From Agrococcus jenensis (GTDB lineage: Bacteria; Actinomycetota; Actinomycetes; Actinomycetales; Microbacteriaceae), in assembly GCF_003752465.1 (NCBI RefSeq), contig NZ_RKHJ01000001.1, forward strand, positions 2,108,001-2,172,000: a stretch of 64,000 nt of DNA. Direction: 5' to 3'. The translations under genes were made by a program, and so were the position numbers. Within the stretch, counting starts at the first letter, position 1, and every line of letters starts with the position of its first letter. The notes below the pieces were generated by a model. It did not search any database. It was not told where the DNA came from and saw only the letters and a list, made by a program, of their open reading frames with translations. This document shows, piece after piece, positions 49,764 to 57,515 of this stretch.

Positions 49764-49937
49764 TCAGCGCGCCCGGGCCCTGCGCCACTGCAGGACGGCG
49801 GTGACCGCGAGCGCGCCGGCGGCGACGCCGAAGAGCACCTGGCTGAGGACGTCCCGCTGCAGCAGCGCGGCGATCGCGAAGCACGCCGCCGCGACGATCC
49901 AGATCCACAGCGGCGCGGGCTTGGGGGAGCGTGCCAT
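49764..49937 (-). CDS. Small two-helix membrane protein
   Basis: 57 residues: a short Arg/Lys/Pro start, two hydrophobic segments (LWIWIVAAACFAIAALL and VLFGVAAGALAVTAVLQW) and a basic tail. It is leaderless (TAGCGT seven bases upstream), which supports a real small gene even though its family is unknown. It shares a 40-base divergent region with the fructosamine-kinase gene. Its stop lies just upstream of the valS promoter. Confidence 0.6.
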   Translation of the reverse strand: MARSPKPAPLWIWIVAAACFAIAALLQRDVLSQVLFGVAAGALAVTAVLQWRRARAR

Positions 49938-49950
49938 GCCGACCACGCTA
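49938..49950 (-). promoter_or_regulatory. Leaderless promoter of the two-helix protein gene
   Basis: TAGCGT (49950-49945, minus strand), seven bases before the ATG. Confidence 0.55.
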
Positions 49951-49965
49951 TCGGCCGCGGCGTGC

Positions 49966-49977
49966 CAGGGTTGCGCC
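49966..49977 (+). promoter_or_regulatory. Leaderless promoter of the fructosamine kinase gene
   Basis: CAGGGT (49966-49971), six bases, ATG. Confidence 0.45.
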
Positions 49978-50763
49978 ATGGACGTGGTGAAGCGGGCGCG
50001 CGCGGGCGCGCCGCACGCGCTCGCGATGGAGGCGGCCGGGCTTGCGTGGCTCGCGGAGGCCGAGGCCGTCGGCGGCACGCGGATCGCGCGCGCCCGGTTC
50101 GACGGCTCGGCGCTGCACGTCGCCCGGGTGGCGGAGGCGGCGGCGACGCCCGCGCGCGCCGAGGCGCTCGGGCGCAGCCTCGCCGCGCTGCACGCGAGCG
50201 GCGCCGCCTGGCACTGCTGTCCGCCGCCCGCGGCGACGGCGCCGTTCGAGGTCGGCTCGTCGCGCACGCTGCTCGCCGCTGAGCCGACCGGCGAGGGCTG
50301 GGGCGAGGCGTGGGCGACGACCTCCGTGCGACCGATCCTCGAGCGCTGCGTCGCGCTCGGCAGGCTCGACGCCGACGGTGCCCGCATCGCCGCTCGCGCG
50401 GTCGACCGGATGGCCGAGGGCGCGTTCGACGCGCCGCAGCCGGCGGGCGTGCCGCCGGTCGCGCGCATCCACGGCGACCTGTGGAGCGGCAACGTGCTGT
50501 GGAGCGACGTCGACACCGGCGCGGTGCTCATCGACCCGCACGCGCAGGGCGGGCACGCCGAGACGGATCTCGCGATGCTCGCGCTCTTCGGGCTGCCGCG
50601 GCTGGAGGCGGTGCTGGCCGCCTACGACGAGGCAGCCCCGCTCGCCGACGGTTGGCGGGACCGCATCCCGATGCAGCAGCTGCAGCCGCTGCTGGTGCAC
50701 ACGCTGCTCTTCGGCGGCGGCTACTCGGGACGGGCGGTCGAGGTCGCGCGCACGCTCGGCTGA
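49978..50763 (+). CDS. Fructosamine kinase family protein
   Basis: 261 residues. RIHGDLWSGNVLW carries the catalytic loop and LIDPHAQGGHAETDLAML the metal-binding DP region of the APH-fold fructosamine/ketosamine-3-kinase family. The N-terminal ATP-binding part is shorter than in canonical members, and the Lys contact is not obvious, so activity should be checked. The family phosphorylates sugar adducts on proteins for repair. The ATG lies six bases after a CAGGGT -10. A GNAT gene follows 53 bases later. Confidence 0.78.
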   Translation: MDVVKRARAGAPHALAMEAAGLAWLAEAEAVGGTRIARARFDGSALHVARVAEAAATPARAEALGRSLAALHASGAAWHCCPPPAATAPFEVGSSRTLLAAEPTGEGWGEAWATTSVRPILERCVALGRLDADGARIAARAVDRMAEGAFDAPQPAGVPPVARIHGDLWSGNVLWSDVDTGAVLIDPHAQGGHAETDLAMLALFGLPRLEAVLAAYDEAAPLADGWRDRIPMQQLQPLLVHTLLFGGGYSGRAVEVARTLG

Positions 50764-50804
50764 GCAGCACGGGGATGGGGCTCGCCGTGGCGGGCGCGCG
50801 GTGC

Positions 50805-50816
50805 CAGGCTGGCGGT
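50805..50816 (+). promoter_or_regulatory. Leaderless promoter of the small GNAT gene
   Basis: CAGGCT (50805-50810), six bases, ATG. Confidence 0.45.
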
Positions 50817-51140
50817 ATGGAGACCTCCGTCAGCAGGCAGAGCGGCCCGGACCGGTTCGTCGTCGAGGCCGACGGCACCGCCGCGGGCTTCGCGCAGTTC
50901 CACGACCACGACGGGCATCGCATCTTCTTCCACACGGTCGTGAGCGCCGAGTTCTCGGGCCACGGCCTCGCGAGCCTCGTCATCGAGCGCGCGCTCACGG
51001 CGACGCGCGACGAGGGCCTCCGCATCGTCGCCGTCTGCCCGCTCGTCAAGCAGTACGTCGAGCGGCACGCAGACGAGTGGGGCGCGAGCGTCGATCGCGC
51101 GACGCCCGCGATGCTGCAGGCGCTGCCGCCGAAGCTCTGA
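50817..51140 (+). CDS. Small GNAT-fold N-acetyltransferase-like protein
   Basis: 107 residues of the compact YjdJ/GNAT type. FFHTVVSAEFSGHGLASLVIERAL holds the acetyl-CoA-binding turn (G-x-G-L-A), and IVAVCPLVKQYVERHADE matches the C-terminal segment of the family. Such proteins are predicted to be acetyl-CoA-dependent N-acetyltransferases; substrates are unknown. The start is supported by a leaderless -10. It converges on the MFS gene with a short hairpin between. Confidence 0.82.
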   Translation: METSVSRQSGPDRFVVEADGTAAGFAQFHDHDGHRIFFHTVVSAEFSGHGLASLVIERALTATRDEGLRIVAVCPLVKQYVERHADEWGASVDRATPAMLQALPPKL

Positions 51141-51148
51141 GGCCAGGG

Positions 51149-51165
51149 CGGCCCGGCTCGGGCCG
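51149..51165. terminator. Short hairpin between GNAT and MFS genes
   Basis: CGGCCCG and CGGGCCG form a 7-bp stem with a GCT loop, between convergent genes. Confidence 0.4.
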
Positions 51166-51167
51166 GC

Positions 51168-52508
51168 TCAGGCAGGGACCGGCTGCTCCTCCGCGATGAC
51201 CGCCTGCGCGGCGTCGGCGTCCTCGTCGCCGAGGCGACGCATCCGGCCGGCCGCGATCGCGCCGACGAGCGTGAGCGCCGAGAGCGCCGCAAGCACGACG
51301 CCGGGGTGCCACCAGGCGCCGCCGGTCAGGGTGCCGAGCTCGGCCGTGAGGTAGGGGATGAAGCCCGAGAGCACCGCGGCGATCGCGTACGCGAGCGACA
51401 GCGCCGAGTAGGCGTGGCGGCCGTGGAAGAGCTCCTGCATCGTGCCGCCGAGCGCCGCCCACGACGCGGTCGGCAGGATGCCGCCGACCACCATGAGCAC
51501 CACGAGCACCGCGAAGGTCGCCGAGCCGAGCAGCCAGTAGATCGGGAAGGCGATGAGGAGCGTTCCGACCGCGCCGAGCGCGACGACACGTGCCGAGCCG
51601 ATGCGCGTCGCGAGCCAGCCGAAGAACGGCACGGTCACGAACTGCAGCAGCCCGCCGATCGTCGCCGCGGCGAGCAGCTGCATCTCGTCGTATCCGAGCT
51701 CCGCGACGCCGTAGCCCATCGTGTAGGTGTTCATGAGCGAGTAGGAGCCGATGCCGAGCAGCGCGACGAGGATGGCGACGCCGAAGGCGGCCGGCTGCGT
51801 GCGGACCGCGGCCCAGACGGGGTTGCGCTCGCGCGTGCCCTGCGCGGCGATCGCCTTGAAGACGGGCGTCTCGTCGACCGACCAGCGCAGGTAGAGCGAG
51901 ACGGCGATGAGTGGGATCGCGAGCAGGAACGGGACGCGCCAACCCCACGCCGCCATCGCCTCGCCGCCGAGGGCGGAGAACATCACGAGCATCAGGCCGC
52001 CCGCCGCGACCGAGCCGATGGGGGAGCCGAGCTGCGGCAGCGACGCGAAGAACGGGCGCCGACGGGCATCCGCGTGCTCGGTCGCGAGCAGCACGGCGCC
52101 GCCCCATTCGCCGCCGAGCGACAGGCCCTGCACGACGCGCAGCAGCACGAGCGCGACGCCGCCGAGCATCGCCCAGCCCTCGCCCGTCGGCAGCAGGCCG
52201 ACGAGGCCCGTCGCGACGCCCATGAGCGTGATCGTGATGATGAGCGTGGCGCGGCGGCCGATGCGGTCGCCGAGGTGACCGAAGAGCACCGCGCCGATGG
52301 GCCGCACGACGAAGGCGATGCCGATCGTCGCGAAGGAGGCGAGCAGCGCGCCGGTGGCGCCGAGCGCCGAGAAGAAGAACGGCCCGGCGAAGAACGCGGC
52401 GAAGTACGAGTAGGTGTAGAAGTCGTAGGACTCGAGCGCGGTACCGACGGTGGCGGCGGCCGCGACGCGGGACGTGGCTGTGCGCGCGGGCGCGGTGGTG
52501 GTGCTCAC
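51168..52508 (-). CDS. MFS transporter, metabolite:H+ symporter type
   Basis: 446 residues with 12 predicted helices. FGHLGDRIGRRATLI (loop 2-3 signature) and VVQGLSLGGEWGGAVLLATEHA are typical of the MHS subfamily (ShiA/ProP-like), which import organic acids, shikimate or osmolytes. The substrate is unknown. The GTG start has GAGGAG six bases upstream. It is divergent from the TetR gene, so TetR control of the pair is likely; the shared region has an imperfect dyad TTGT-N13-ACAA (52544-52564). Confidence 0.85.
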   Translation of the reverse strand: MSTTTAPARTATSRVAAAATVGTALESYDFYTYSYFAAFFAGPFFFSALGATGALLASFATIGIAFVVRPIGAVLFGHLGDRIGRRATLIITITLMGVATGLVGLLPTGEGWAMLGGVALVLLRVVQGLSLGGEWGGAVLLATEHADARRRPFFASLPQLGSPIGSVAAGGLMLVMFSALGGEAMAAWGWRVPFLLAIPLIAVSLYLRWSVDETPVFKAIAAQGTRERNPVWAAVRTQPAAFGVAILVALLGIGSYSLMNTYTMGYGVAELGYDEMQLLAAATIGGLLQFVTVPFFGWLATRIGSARVVALGAVGTLLIAFPIYWLLGSATFAVLVVLMVVGGILPTASWAALGGTMQELFHGRHAYSALSLAYAIAAVLSGFIPYLTAELGTLTGGAWWHPGVVLAALSALTLVGAIAAGRMRRLGDEDADAAQAVIAEEQPVPA

Positions 52509-52585
52509 GGTTGCTCCTCAGGCGCGCCGTCCGCGGCGCGGGGTTGTCGTACCGAGTGCAACAATAGCGCCACGAGAGGATTCCC

Positions 52586-53188
52586 ATGACCGCGAAGAAG
52601 GGCCCCGGGCGGCCGCGCGCATCGAGCGCGGCCACCATCCACGAGGCAGCGCTCGAGCTGTTCCTCGAGCACGGCTACGACGCCGTGAGCGTCGACGACA
52701 TCGCCCGTCGTGCAGGGGTCTCCCGCGGCACCGTCTTCACGTACTGCGACTCGAAGGCCGATGCGCTGTGGGTCGAGCTCGACGCCGCGATCGCGCGCGC
52801 GGGCGCGGCGCTCGACGCCGGTGGCCCGGATGCCGTCGGCCGGCTCGTCGCGGCGATCGCGCGCGCCGTCGAGCCGTGGAACGCAACCCCGCCGACCGCG
52901 CTGCGGGATGCCCGCGCCATGCGCGCCGAGGAGGCGCTGCGCGACGGCGCTCCGGCACGCCTGCAGCCGCTCGTCGAACGTGCCGCGCTCGCGCTCGCGC
53001 TCGAGCGCGATGCGCTGCCGGAGTCGGTGGATGCCGCGGTCGCCCCGGTCGCGATCGTCGCCGCCGCGTGCGCCGCGCTCGTCGCCTGGGCCGGCACACC
53101 AGGCCGTCCGCGAGCGGCCGACGCGATGCGCGCCGCGCTCGTGCCGATCGCCGCGGCGTCACGGTTGAGCAACGATCCGCGCGGCTGA
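52586..53188 (+). CDS. TetR-family transcriptional regulator
   Basis: 200 residues. The HTH is clear: AATIHEAALELFLEHGYDAVSVDDIARRAGVSRGTVFTYC across residues about 15-55. The C-terminal part is Ala-rich and helical. A short Lys/Arg/Pro start (TAKKGPGRPRASS) is typical. It is divergent from the MFS transporter, the usual arrangement for control of a transporter by its ligand-responsive repressor. GAGAGGA lies before the ATG. Neither ligand nor exact operator can be named; the TTGT-N13-ACAA dyad upstream is a candidate. Confidence 0.85.
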   Translation: MTAKKGPGRPRASSAATIHEAALELFLEHGYDAVSVDDIARRAGVSRGTVFTYCDSKADALWVELDAAIARAGAALDAGGPDAVGRLVAAIARAVEPWNATPPTALRDARAMRAEEALRDGAPARLQPLVERAALALALERDALPESVDAAVAPVAIVAAACAALVAWAGTPGRPRAADAMRAALVPIAAASRLSNDPRG

Positions 53189-53215
53189 TGGGGGACAGCG
53201 CCGTCGGGGCGCATC

Positions 53216-54100
53216 ATGGTGCTCGTGTGGCGCCCTCCTCGCTCGGTGATGGCCGCCGCCGCCCTGCTGGCCGGCGCGGCGCTCGCGGGCTGCGCCCTGC
53301 CGGCTGAGCCGCCGCCGGTCGCCGTGGTGTCGCCGCCGCCGCTCGTCACGCAGGCGCCGGTCGCGGTCGCGCAGCCACGGCCCTCGCTCTCTCCGCCGAT
53401 CGGCGTGCCGGAGCCCCCGGCGCCGACGGCGCGGCACACGCCGCTCCGGCCGAGCGCGACGCCGCCCGAGTCGCGGGAGACGCCGCCGCCGGCGACTCCG
53501 GCTCCGTCGCGACCGCCGTCGCCATCACCGACGCCGTCGGCCTCGCCCACGCCCGAGCTCACCTCGCTCGTCGCCCTGCTCCCGCGCGCCGCGGCGCTCG
53601 CACCGCTCGAGTGGGCTGACGCCACCGGTGCCCGCACCGCCGCCTGGGTCGAGGCGGCGCCGCCCGGCGCCATCGCGCCCGCCGTCGCCCTGCCGCACGT
53701 CGCGGCAGCCCGGTCGGCGACCGGCAGCTGCGCGAGCGCCGCCGACGCGGTCGACGGTCAGGCGCTCGAAGCGGCATCCGCCACGCTGCACGCCGACCCT
53801 GCGCCCGGCGCTCCCATCGACCTCGTGGTCGTGCGCTACCCGAGCGAGGCCGCCGCGCAGGCGGCCGTCGCCGCGATCCAGGCGCTGGGCGTCGCCTGCG
53901 AGGGCGTCGTGACCGCCGACGGCACGCTCGGCAGTGGCAGCCCCACGCTCGCGGCGGCTGCCGTGCTCTCGGGCGATGGCGCCGCGCTCGTGGTCGACGC
54001 GGCCGCGGACGGCGCCATCCTCATCGCGGTCGTCCACGAGGGCGCGCCGACCGAGGCCGTCACCGCCCTCGTCCGGGCGCAGGTCGCGGCACTGTCCTGA
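53216..54100 (+). CDS. Proline-rich lipoprotein of unknown function
   Basis: 294 residues. A signal with lipobox LALAGC (Cys26) is followed by about 90 residues rich in Pro, Ser, Thr and Ala (for example PSPSPTPSASPTPE), then a C-terminal domain of about 190 residues with two Cys (GSCAS and GVACEG) that could pair, and no recognised motif. It should be anchored outside the membrane. The start is ambiguous: ATG 53216 or GTG 53225, where CATCAT lies seven bases upstream. It converges on the pabC-like gene. Confidence 0.7.
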   Translation: MVLVWRPPRSVMAAAALLAGAALAGCALPAEPPPVAVVSPPPLVTQAPVAVAQPRPSLSPPIGVPEPPAPTARHTPLRPSATPPESRETPPPATPAPSRPPSPSPTPSASPTPELTSLVALLPRAAALAPLEWADATGARTAAWVEAAPPGAIAPAVALPHVAAARSATGSCASAADAVDGQALEAASATLHADPAPGAPIDLVVVRYPSEAAAQAAVAAIQALGVACEGVVTADGTLGSGSPTLAAAAVLSGDGAALVVDAAADGAILIAVVHEGAPTEAVTALVRAQVAALS

Positions 54101-54110
54101 CGCAGACGGC

Positions 54111-54128
54111 CTGAGGCCGCGGCCTCAG
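54111..54128. terminator. Short palindrome between lipoprotein and pabC-like genes
   Basis: A perfect palindrome, CTGAGGCCGCGGCCTCAG, covering the convergent gene ends. The stem is only about seven base pairs once a loop is allowed. Confidence 0.4.
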
Positions 54129-54979
54129 ACGTCGAGGATGCGGCGCAGCTCACCATCGAGCGGCGAGCGCGGCAGCGGCTCGCCGTCGACGCTCGTGACG
54201 GCGGCGAGCAGTCGCCCGGAGGAGAGCAGCCATGCGCCATCGGCCGACAGCAGGTCGGCCGGCTCGAGCGCCGCGAACGCCACCTCGAGCCCGGCATGCG
54301 GTGCGTCGCGCATCAGGTGCTCGAGCGTGATCGAGGCGAGGATGCCGTCCTGCGACGGCGTCAGGAGCCTCCCGCCGCGGTCGATGACGAGCGTCGACGT
54401 GGGTCCCTCGAGCAGCCGGCCCGAGGGCGCGACGAAGACGACGTCGTCGAAGCCGTGCTGCACGGCATGCCGCTTCGCCGCCATGTTGATCGAGTACGAC
54501 AGGCTCTTCGCGCCGGGCAGCAGCCACGGCATCGCCGCGACCTCGTCGCCGTCGTGGCCGCGTCCCAGCAGCGTGATCGCGATGCCGCGCTCGCGCTCCT
54601 CGACCGCGGACCCCGCGAGCGGCGCCATGAGCGCGAACGCGGTCGGGTCGCCACCCGACTCCGGACCGCGCGTCAGCACGAGCCGGATGAGCGCCTCCGG
54701 GCGGGCGTCGAAGTCCCACGCCGCGACGAGCGCGTCGATCGCGCGCTGGTAGCCCGCCCGGTCGGGCGCGGGCAGCTGCAGGATCTCGGCGGAGCGCTCG
54801 AGCCGGTCGAGGTGCGCCTCGCGGTCGCGCACGTGCGGCGCGCCGTCGGCGCCCCGCCGGACGAGGGTCGCGTCGAACACGCCGTCGCCGCGGACCACGC
54901 CGAGGTCGTCGGCCCGCACGAGCGGGGAGGTCACGTCGGCGATGGTGCCGTCGAGGAGTGCGAGCAGGGGAGCGGCCAT
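54125..54979 (-). CDS. Aminotransferase class IV (aminodeoxychorismate lyase-like)
   Basis: 284 residues. GDGVFDATLVRRG near the start, LPGAKSLSYSINMAAKRHA (the PLP Lys), SGRLLEGPTSTLVI and the C-terminal AFAALEPADLL are class IV signatures. The protein could be aminodeoxychorismate lyase (PabC, folate branch) or a D-amino acid/branched-chain aminotransferase; the short length favours PabC-like. No pabA or pabB is adjacent, so the symbol is left blank. The ATG has a leaderless -10 (TACGCT) six bases upstream. It converges on the lipoprotein gene. Confidence 0.82.
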   Translation of the reverse strand: MAAPLLALLDGTIADVTSPLVRADDLGVVRGDGVFDATLVRRGADGAPHVRDREAHLDRLERSAEILQLPAPDRAGYQRAIDALVAAWDFDARPEALIRLVLTRGPESGGDPTAFALMAPLAGSAVEERERGIAITLLGRGHDGDEVAAMPWLLPGAKSLSYSINMAAKRHAVQHGFDDVVFVAPSGRLLEGPTSTLVIDRGGRLLTPSQDGILASITLEHLMRDAPHAGLEVAFAALEPADLLSADGAWLLSSGRLLAAVTSVDGEPLPRSPLDGELRRILDV

Positions 54980-54991
54980 GCGCTCAGCGTA
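54980..54991 (-). promoter_or_regulatory. Leaderless promoter of the class IV aminotransferase gene
   Basis: TACGCT (54991-54986, minus strand), six bases before the ATG. The same hexamer and spacer (TACGCTGAGCGC) as the copC-like gene. Confidence 0.55.
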
Positions 54992-55000
54992 GGGGCGGGA

Positions 55001-55609
55001 TCAGAGGATGCCCGCGCACGGCAGCAGCGCGGCGGGGGCCGCGAAGGCCACCGATGCCGACGAGAGCGTCACGACCAGGCTGTCTCGGGTGCCGACCGCC
55101 TCGGTCATGTCGACGATGGGCTGGTCGAGCTCGCGGAAGCTCTCGGCGAGCGCGACGCTCGTCGTCTGTGCGATGAACGCGTCGCGCATGACCGGCAGCT
55201 CGGCGACCACGGCGTCGGCGGCGGCCCAGTCCGGCTCGCCGTCGGCGGGCACGGCGTCGAGCACCTGCGAGGAGCGGGTGACGATCGCGGCGAGCGCCTG
55301 GTCGGCCGCGGCGCACTCCTCGGCCGTCGGCTCCGGCAGCTCGGGCGCCTGCTCGGTGGGCGCGGGCTCCGTGGGCTGGGTCTGGGTGGGCGACGGGCTC
55401 GGCCGGGTCGGCGCGGATCCGCTGGGCGCCGGCTCGGCCGCGGACCGCGAGGGGGCGGGTCCGGCGGCGGTCGGCGCCGGGGGCGCGGGCGTCGGCAGCG
55501 GCGGCGGCAGGATCACGCAGCCGCTCATCGCCAGCGCGGCGAGCACGACGAGGCCCGCACGGCGAGCGCGGGCGGCGGTGCCGTGGGTGCCCGCGCGGTG
55601 GATGCTCAC
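55001..55609 (-). CDS. Proline-rich lipoprotein, second of a pair
   Basis: 202 residues. The signal ends in AALAMSGC (lipobox Cys31), followed by a Pro/Ala/Thr-rich linker of about 65 residues and a helical domain with Cys in EECAAADQ and in the C-terminal LLPCAGIL that could pair. It starts in the stop of the upstream lipoprotein gene (GTGA), so the two are co-translated and probably work together outside the membrane. No family is recognised. Confidence 0.7.
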   Translation of the reverse strand: MSIHRAGTHGTAARARRAGLVVLAALAMSGCVILPPPLPTPAPPAPTAAGPAPSRSAAEPAPSGSAPTRPSPSPTQTQPTEPAPTEQAPELPEPTAEECAAADQALAAIVTRSSQVLDAVPADGEPDWAAADAVVAELPVMRDAFIAQTTSVALAESFRELDQPIVDMTEAVGTRDSLVVTLSSASVAFAAPAALLPCAGIL

Positions 55610-56088
55610 GGGGTGCCCGTGCACAGCTGCTGCAGGTCGGACACCTGCTGGCCGAGCTCGGTGAGCGATGCGCTGACGCGCTCGATCGCCGTCACGTCGC
55701 CGGAGCCGAGCGACTCCTGGGCATCCTGCACGATCGCGTCCCAGCCGGCCTGGATCTGCTCGATGCGCTGCACGAGCTCGGGGTCGGTCACGCGCAGGTG
55801 CAGGTCGCCGACCCGGTTCGAGATGTCGCCGACGAGCGCGAGCGCTCCGAAGGGGTCGGTGCCGAGCAGCTCGCCGACCCGCGGCACGTCGGCGGCGATG
55901 CCCTGCACGTCCGTCATGAGCTGCGCGCACTGCTGCGCCTGCGTCTGCGGCTCGGGGGTCGGGGTCGCCGCGTCTGCCGTCGCCGTCGCCGTCGGGCTCG
56001 GCGTCGGGGCGCTCGCGCAGCCGCTCACGACGAGGCCGGCGGCGAGGACGAGCGCTGCGGCGGCGGTGCGGATGCGGGTGTCGATCAT
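55606..56088 (-). CDS. Lipoprotein of unknown function, first of a pair
   Basis: 160 residues. The signal ends in AGLVVSGC (lipobox Cys21), a short Pro/Thr-rich linker follows, then a helical domain with Cys in QQCAQLM and QLCTGTP near the end. It resembles the next gene in layout (helical core, two Cys), suggesting a duplicated or partnered pair. The ATG has a leaderless -10 (TACCCT) six bases upstream. It is divergent from the sensor kinase gene across a long palindrome. Function unknown; an envelope role is the inference. Confidence 0.7.
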   Translation of the reverse strand: MIDTRIRTAAAALVLAAGLVVSGCASAPTPSPTATATADAATPTPEPQTQAQQCAQLMTDVQGIAADVPRVGELLGTDPFGALALVGDISNRVGDLHLRVTDPELVQRIEQIQAGWDAIVQDAQESLGSGDVTAIERVSASLTELGQQVSDLQQLCTGTP

Positions 56089-56100
56089 GGGGCGAGGGTA
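56089..56100 (-). promoter_or_regulatory. Leaderless promoter of the lipoprotein pair
   Basis: TACCCT (56100-56095, minus strand), six bases before the ATG. Confidence 0.55.
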
Positions 56101-56127
56101 TCGGTGAGGGCTTTGGAGCCGGGATCT

Positions 56128-56199
56128 GCCGGTCGAGCCGGTCGGCGCGCTCTGCCTCGACTCGCGCGGCCGCCGGGGCGGCCGTGCGGCTCGACCGGC
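56128..56199. repeat. Long intergenic inverted repeat between divergent promoters
   Basis: Perfect 13-base arms (56128-56140 and 56187-56199, GCCGGTCGAGCCG and complement) with further internal palindromes (GCCGCCGGGGCGGC). It separates the lipoprotein-pair and sensor-kinase promoters. Confidence 0.7.
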
Positions 56200-56264
56200 G
56201 AGGCTGGGGGATAGCCCCCGCAAGGCTTCCGGACAGCCGCCGTACCGGGCGCTCCCGCCAGTCC

Positions 56265-56276
56265 TAGCGTGGAGCC
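56265..56276 (+). promoter_or_regulatory. Leaderless promoter of the sensor kinase gene
   Basis: TAGCGT (56265-56270), six bases, ATG; no RBS. Confidence 0.6.
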
Positions 56277-57515
56277 ATGCAACGAACCGGCACCATCCTC
56301 GCGACCGTCGCGCACCTCGCGCTCCTCGGGTCGCTGGGGCTCCCCATCCTCACCACGATCGCCGTGCTGACGGCCAGCGGCATCGCCACGCTCGTCGTGC
56401 TCGTCGGCTTCCTGCTGCTCGCGCTCGCGATGCTGGCGATGCTCGCCGTCGCGTGGTTCGAGCGGGAGCGCATCGCCGGCCTCTACGGCGCACCGGTGCC
56501 CGCCGCCGTCTGGCGCCGCTCGCCGCGCACCGACTGGCTCCGGGTGCCGCACCGCCTGCTGCGCATCGTCTCCGACGGCCAGCACTGGCGGGCGCTCCTC
56601 AGCTTCTTCCTCGCGAGCATCTTCGGCGCGATCACCCTGCCGCTGCTCGGCCTCGTCGGCATCGGCGTGCCGCTCGCCCTCGCGGGCCTCGGCGCCGCGG
56701 AGACGGTCACCGTGCCGCTCACGAGCTTCGCCGTCCCCGTCGAGTGGGCGCCGCTGCTGGGCATCCTCGCCCTCGCCGCCGGCGTCGCCGGCACGGTCGG
56801 CCTGGCCATCGCGCACCGCAACGTCACCCTCGGCCTGCTCGTGCCCGACGACCGCGAGCGGCTCGAGCAGGAGGCTCGCGAGGAGCGCGACCGCCGCCAC
56901 GGCGCCGTGCGCGCCGCCGACCTCGACCGCACCCGCATCGAGCGCGACCTCCACGACGGCGTGCAGCCCCGGCTCGTCTCGATCGCGATGCAGCTCGGCA
57001 TGGCCCGCGACCGCATCGAGGCGGACCCCGAGGGCGCGAAGGCGCTCATCGAGGAGGCGCACGCCTCGTCGAAGTCGGCGGTCACCGAGCTCCGGCAGCT
57101 CGCCCGCGGCATCCACGTGGCCGTGCTCGACGACCGCGGCCTCGACGCCGCCATCTCGGCGCTCGCCGCCCGCAGCCCCATCCCCGTCGAAGTGGATGCG
57201 CGGCTCGACCGCCGCTGCTCCCGCGACGCCGAGACCGCCGTCTACTTCGCGATCGCCGAAGCCATCACGAACGCGCAGAAGCACGCGAGGGCGAGCCGCA
57301 TCCGGGTCGCGATCCGCACGCGGCAGATGCAGGACGGCGTCGCGACCCTCTGGGCGCGCATCGAGGACGACGGCATCGGCGGCGCCGAGCGCCAGATCGG
57401 CGGCGGCATCGACGGCCTCGCGCACCGCGTCGCGGGCGTCGGGGGCACCCTCACCCTCACGAGCCCCGCAGGCGGCCCGACCGCGATCGAGGTGACGGTC
57501 CCGTGCGCATCCTGA
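56277..57515 (+). CDS. NarL-type sensor histidine kinase (HisKA_3)
   Basis: 412 residues. About four membrane helices lie in the first 180 residues, with hydrophobic pairs near the start and around 110-165. The HisKA_3 motif RTRIERDLHDGVQPRL holds the phospho-acceptor His226, and the ATP-binding segment appears as AIAEAITNAQKHARA (N-box) and EDDGIGG. It should autophosphorylate and pass phosphate to the response regulator that overlaps its 3' end by 13 bases. The large membrane part without an extracellular domain suggests sensing at or within the membrane, as in envelope-stress kinases. Leaderless -10 upstream. Confidence 0.88.
   Translation: MQRTGTILATVAHLALLGSLGLPILTTIAVLTASGIATLVVLVGFLLLALAMLAMLAVAWFERERIAGLYGAPVPAAVWRRSPRTDWLRVPHRLLRIVSDGQHWRALLSFFLASIFGAITLPLLGLVGIGVPLALAGLGAAETVTVPLTSFAVPVEWAPLLGILALAAGVAGTVGLAIAHRNVTLGLLVPDDRERLEQEAREERDRRHGAVRAADLDRTRIERDLHDGVQPRLVSIAMQLGMARDRIEADPEGAKALIEEAHASSKSAVTELRQLARGIHVAVLDDRGLDAAISALAARSPIPVEVDARLDRRCSRDAETAVYFAIAEAITNAQKHARASRIRVAIRTRQMQDGVATLWARIEDDGIGGAERQIGGGIDGLAHRVAGVGGTLTLTSPAGGPTAIEVTVPCAS

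Noticed and set aside
54125-54979. Assigning the symbol pabC with confidence
   Set aside because: Class IV aminotransferases cannot be separated by these motifs alone and no other folate-branch gene is adjacent.
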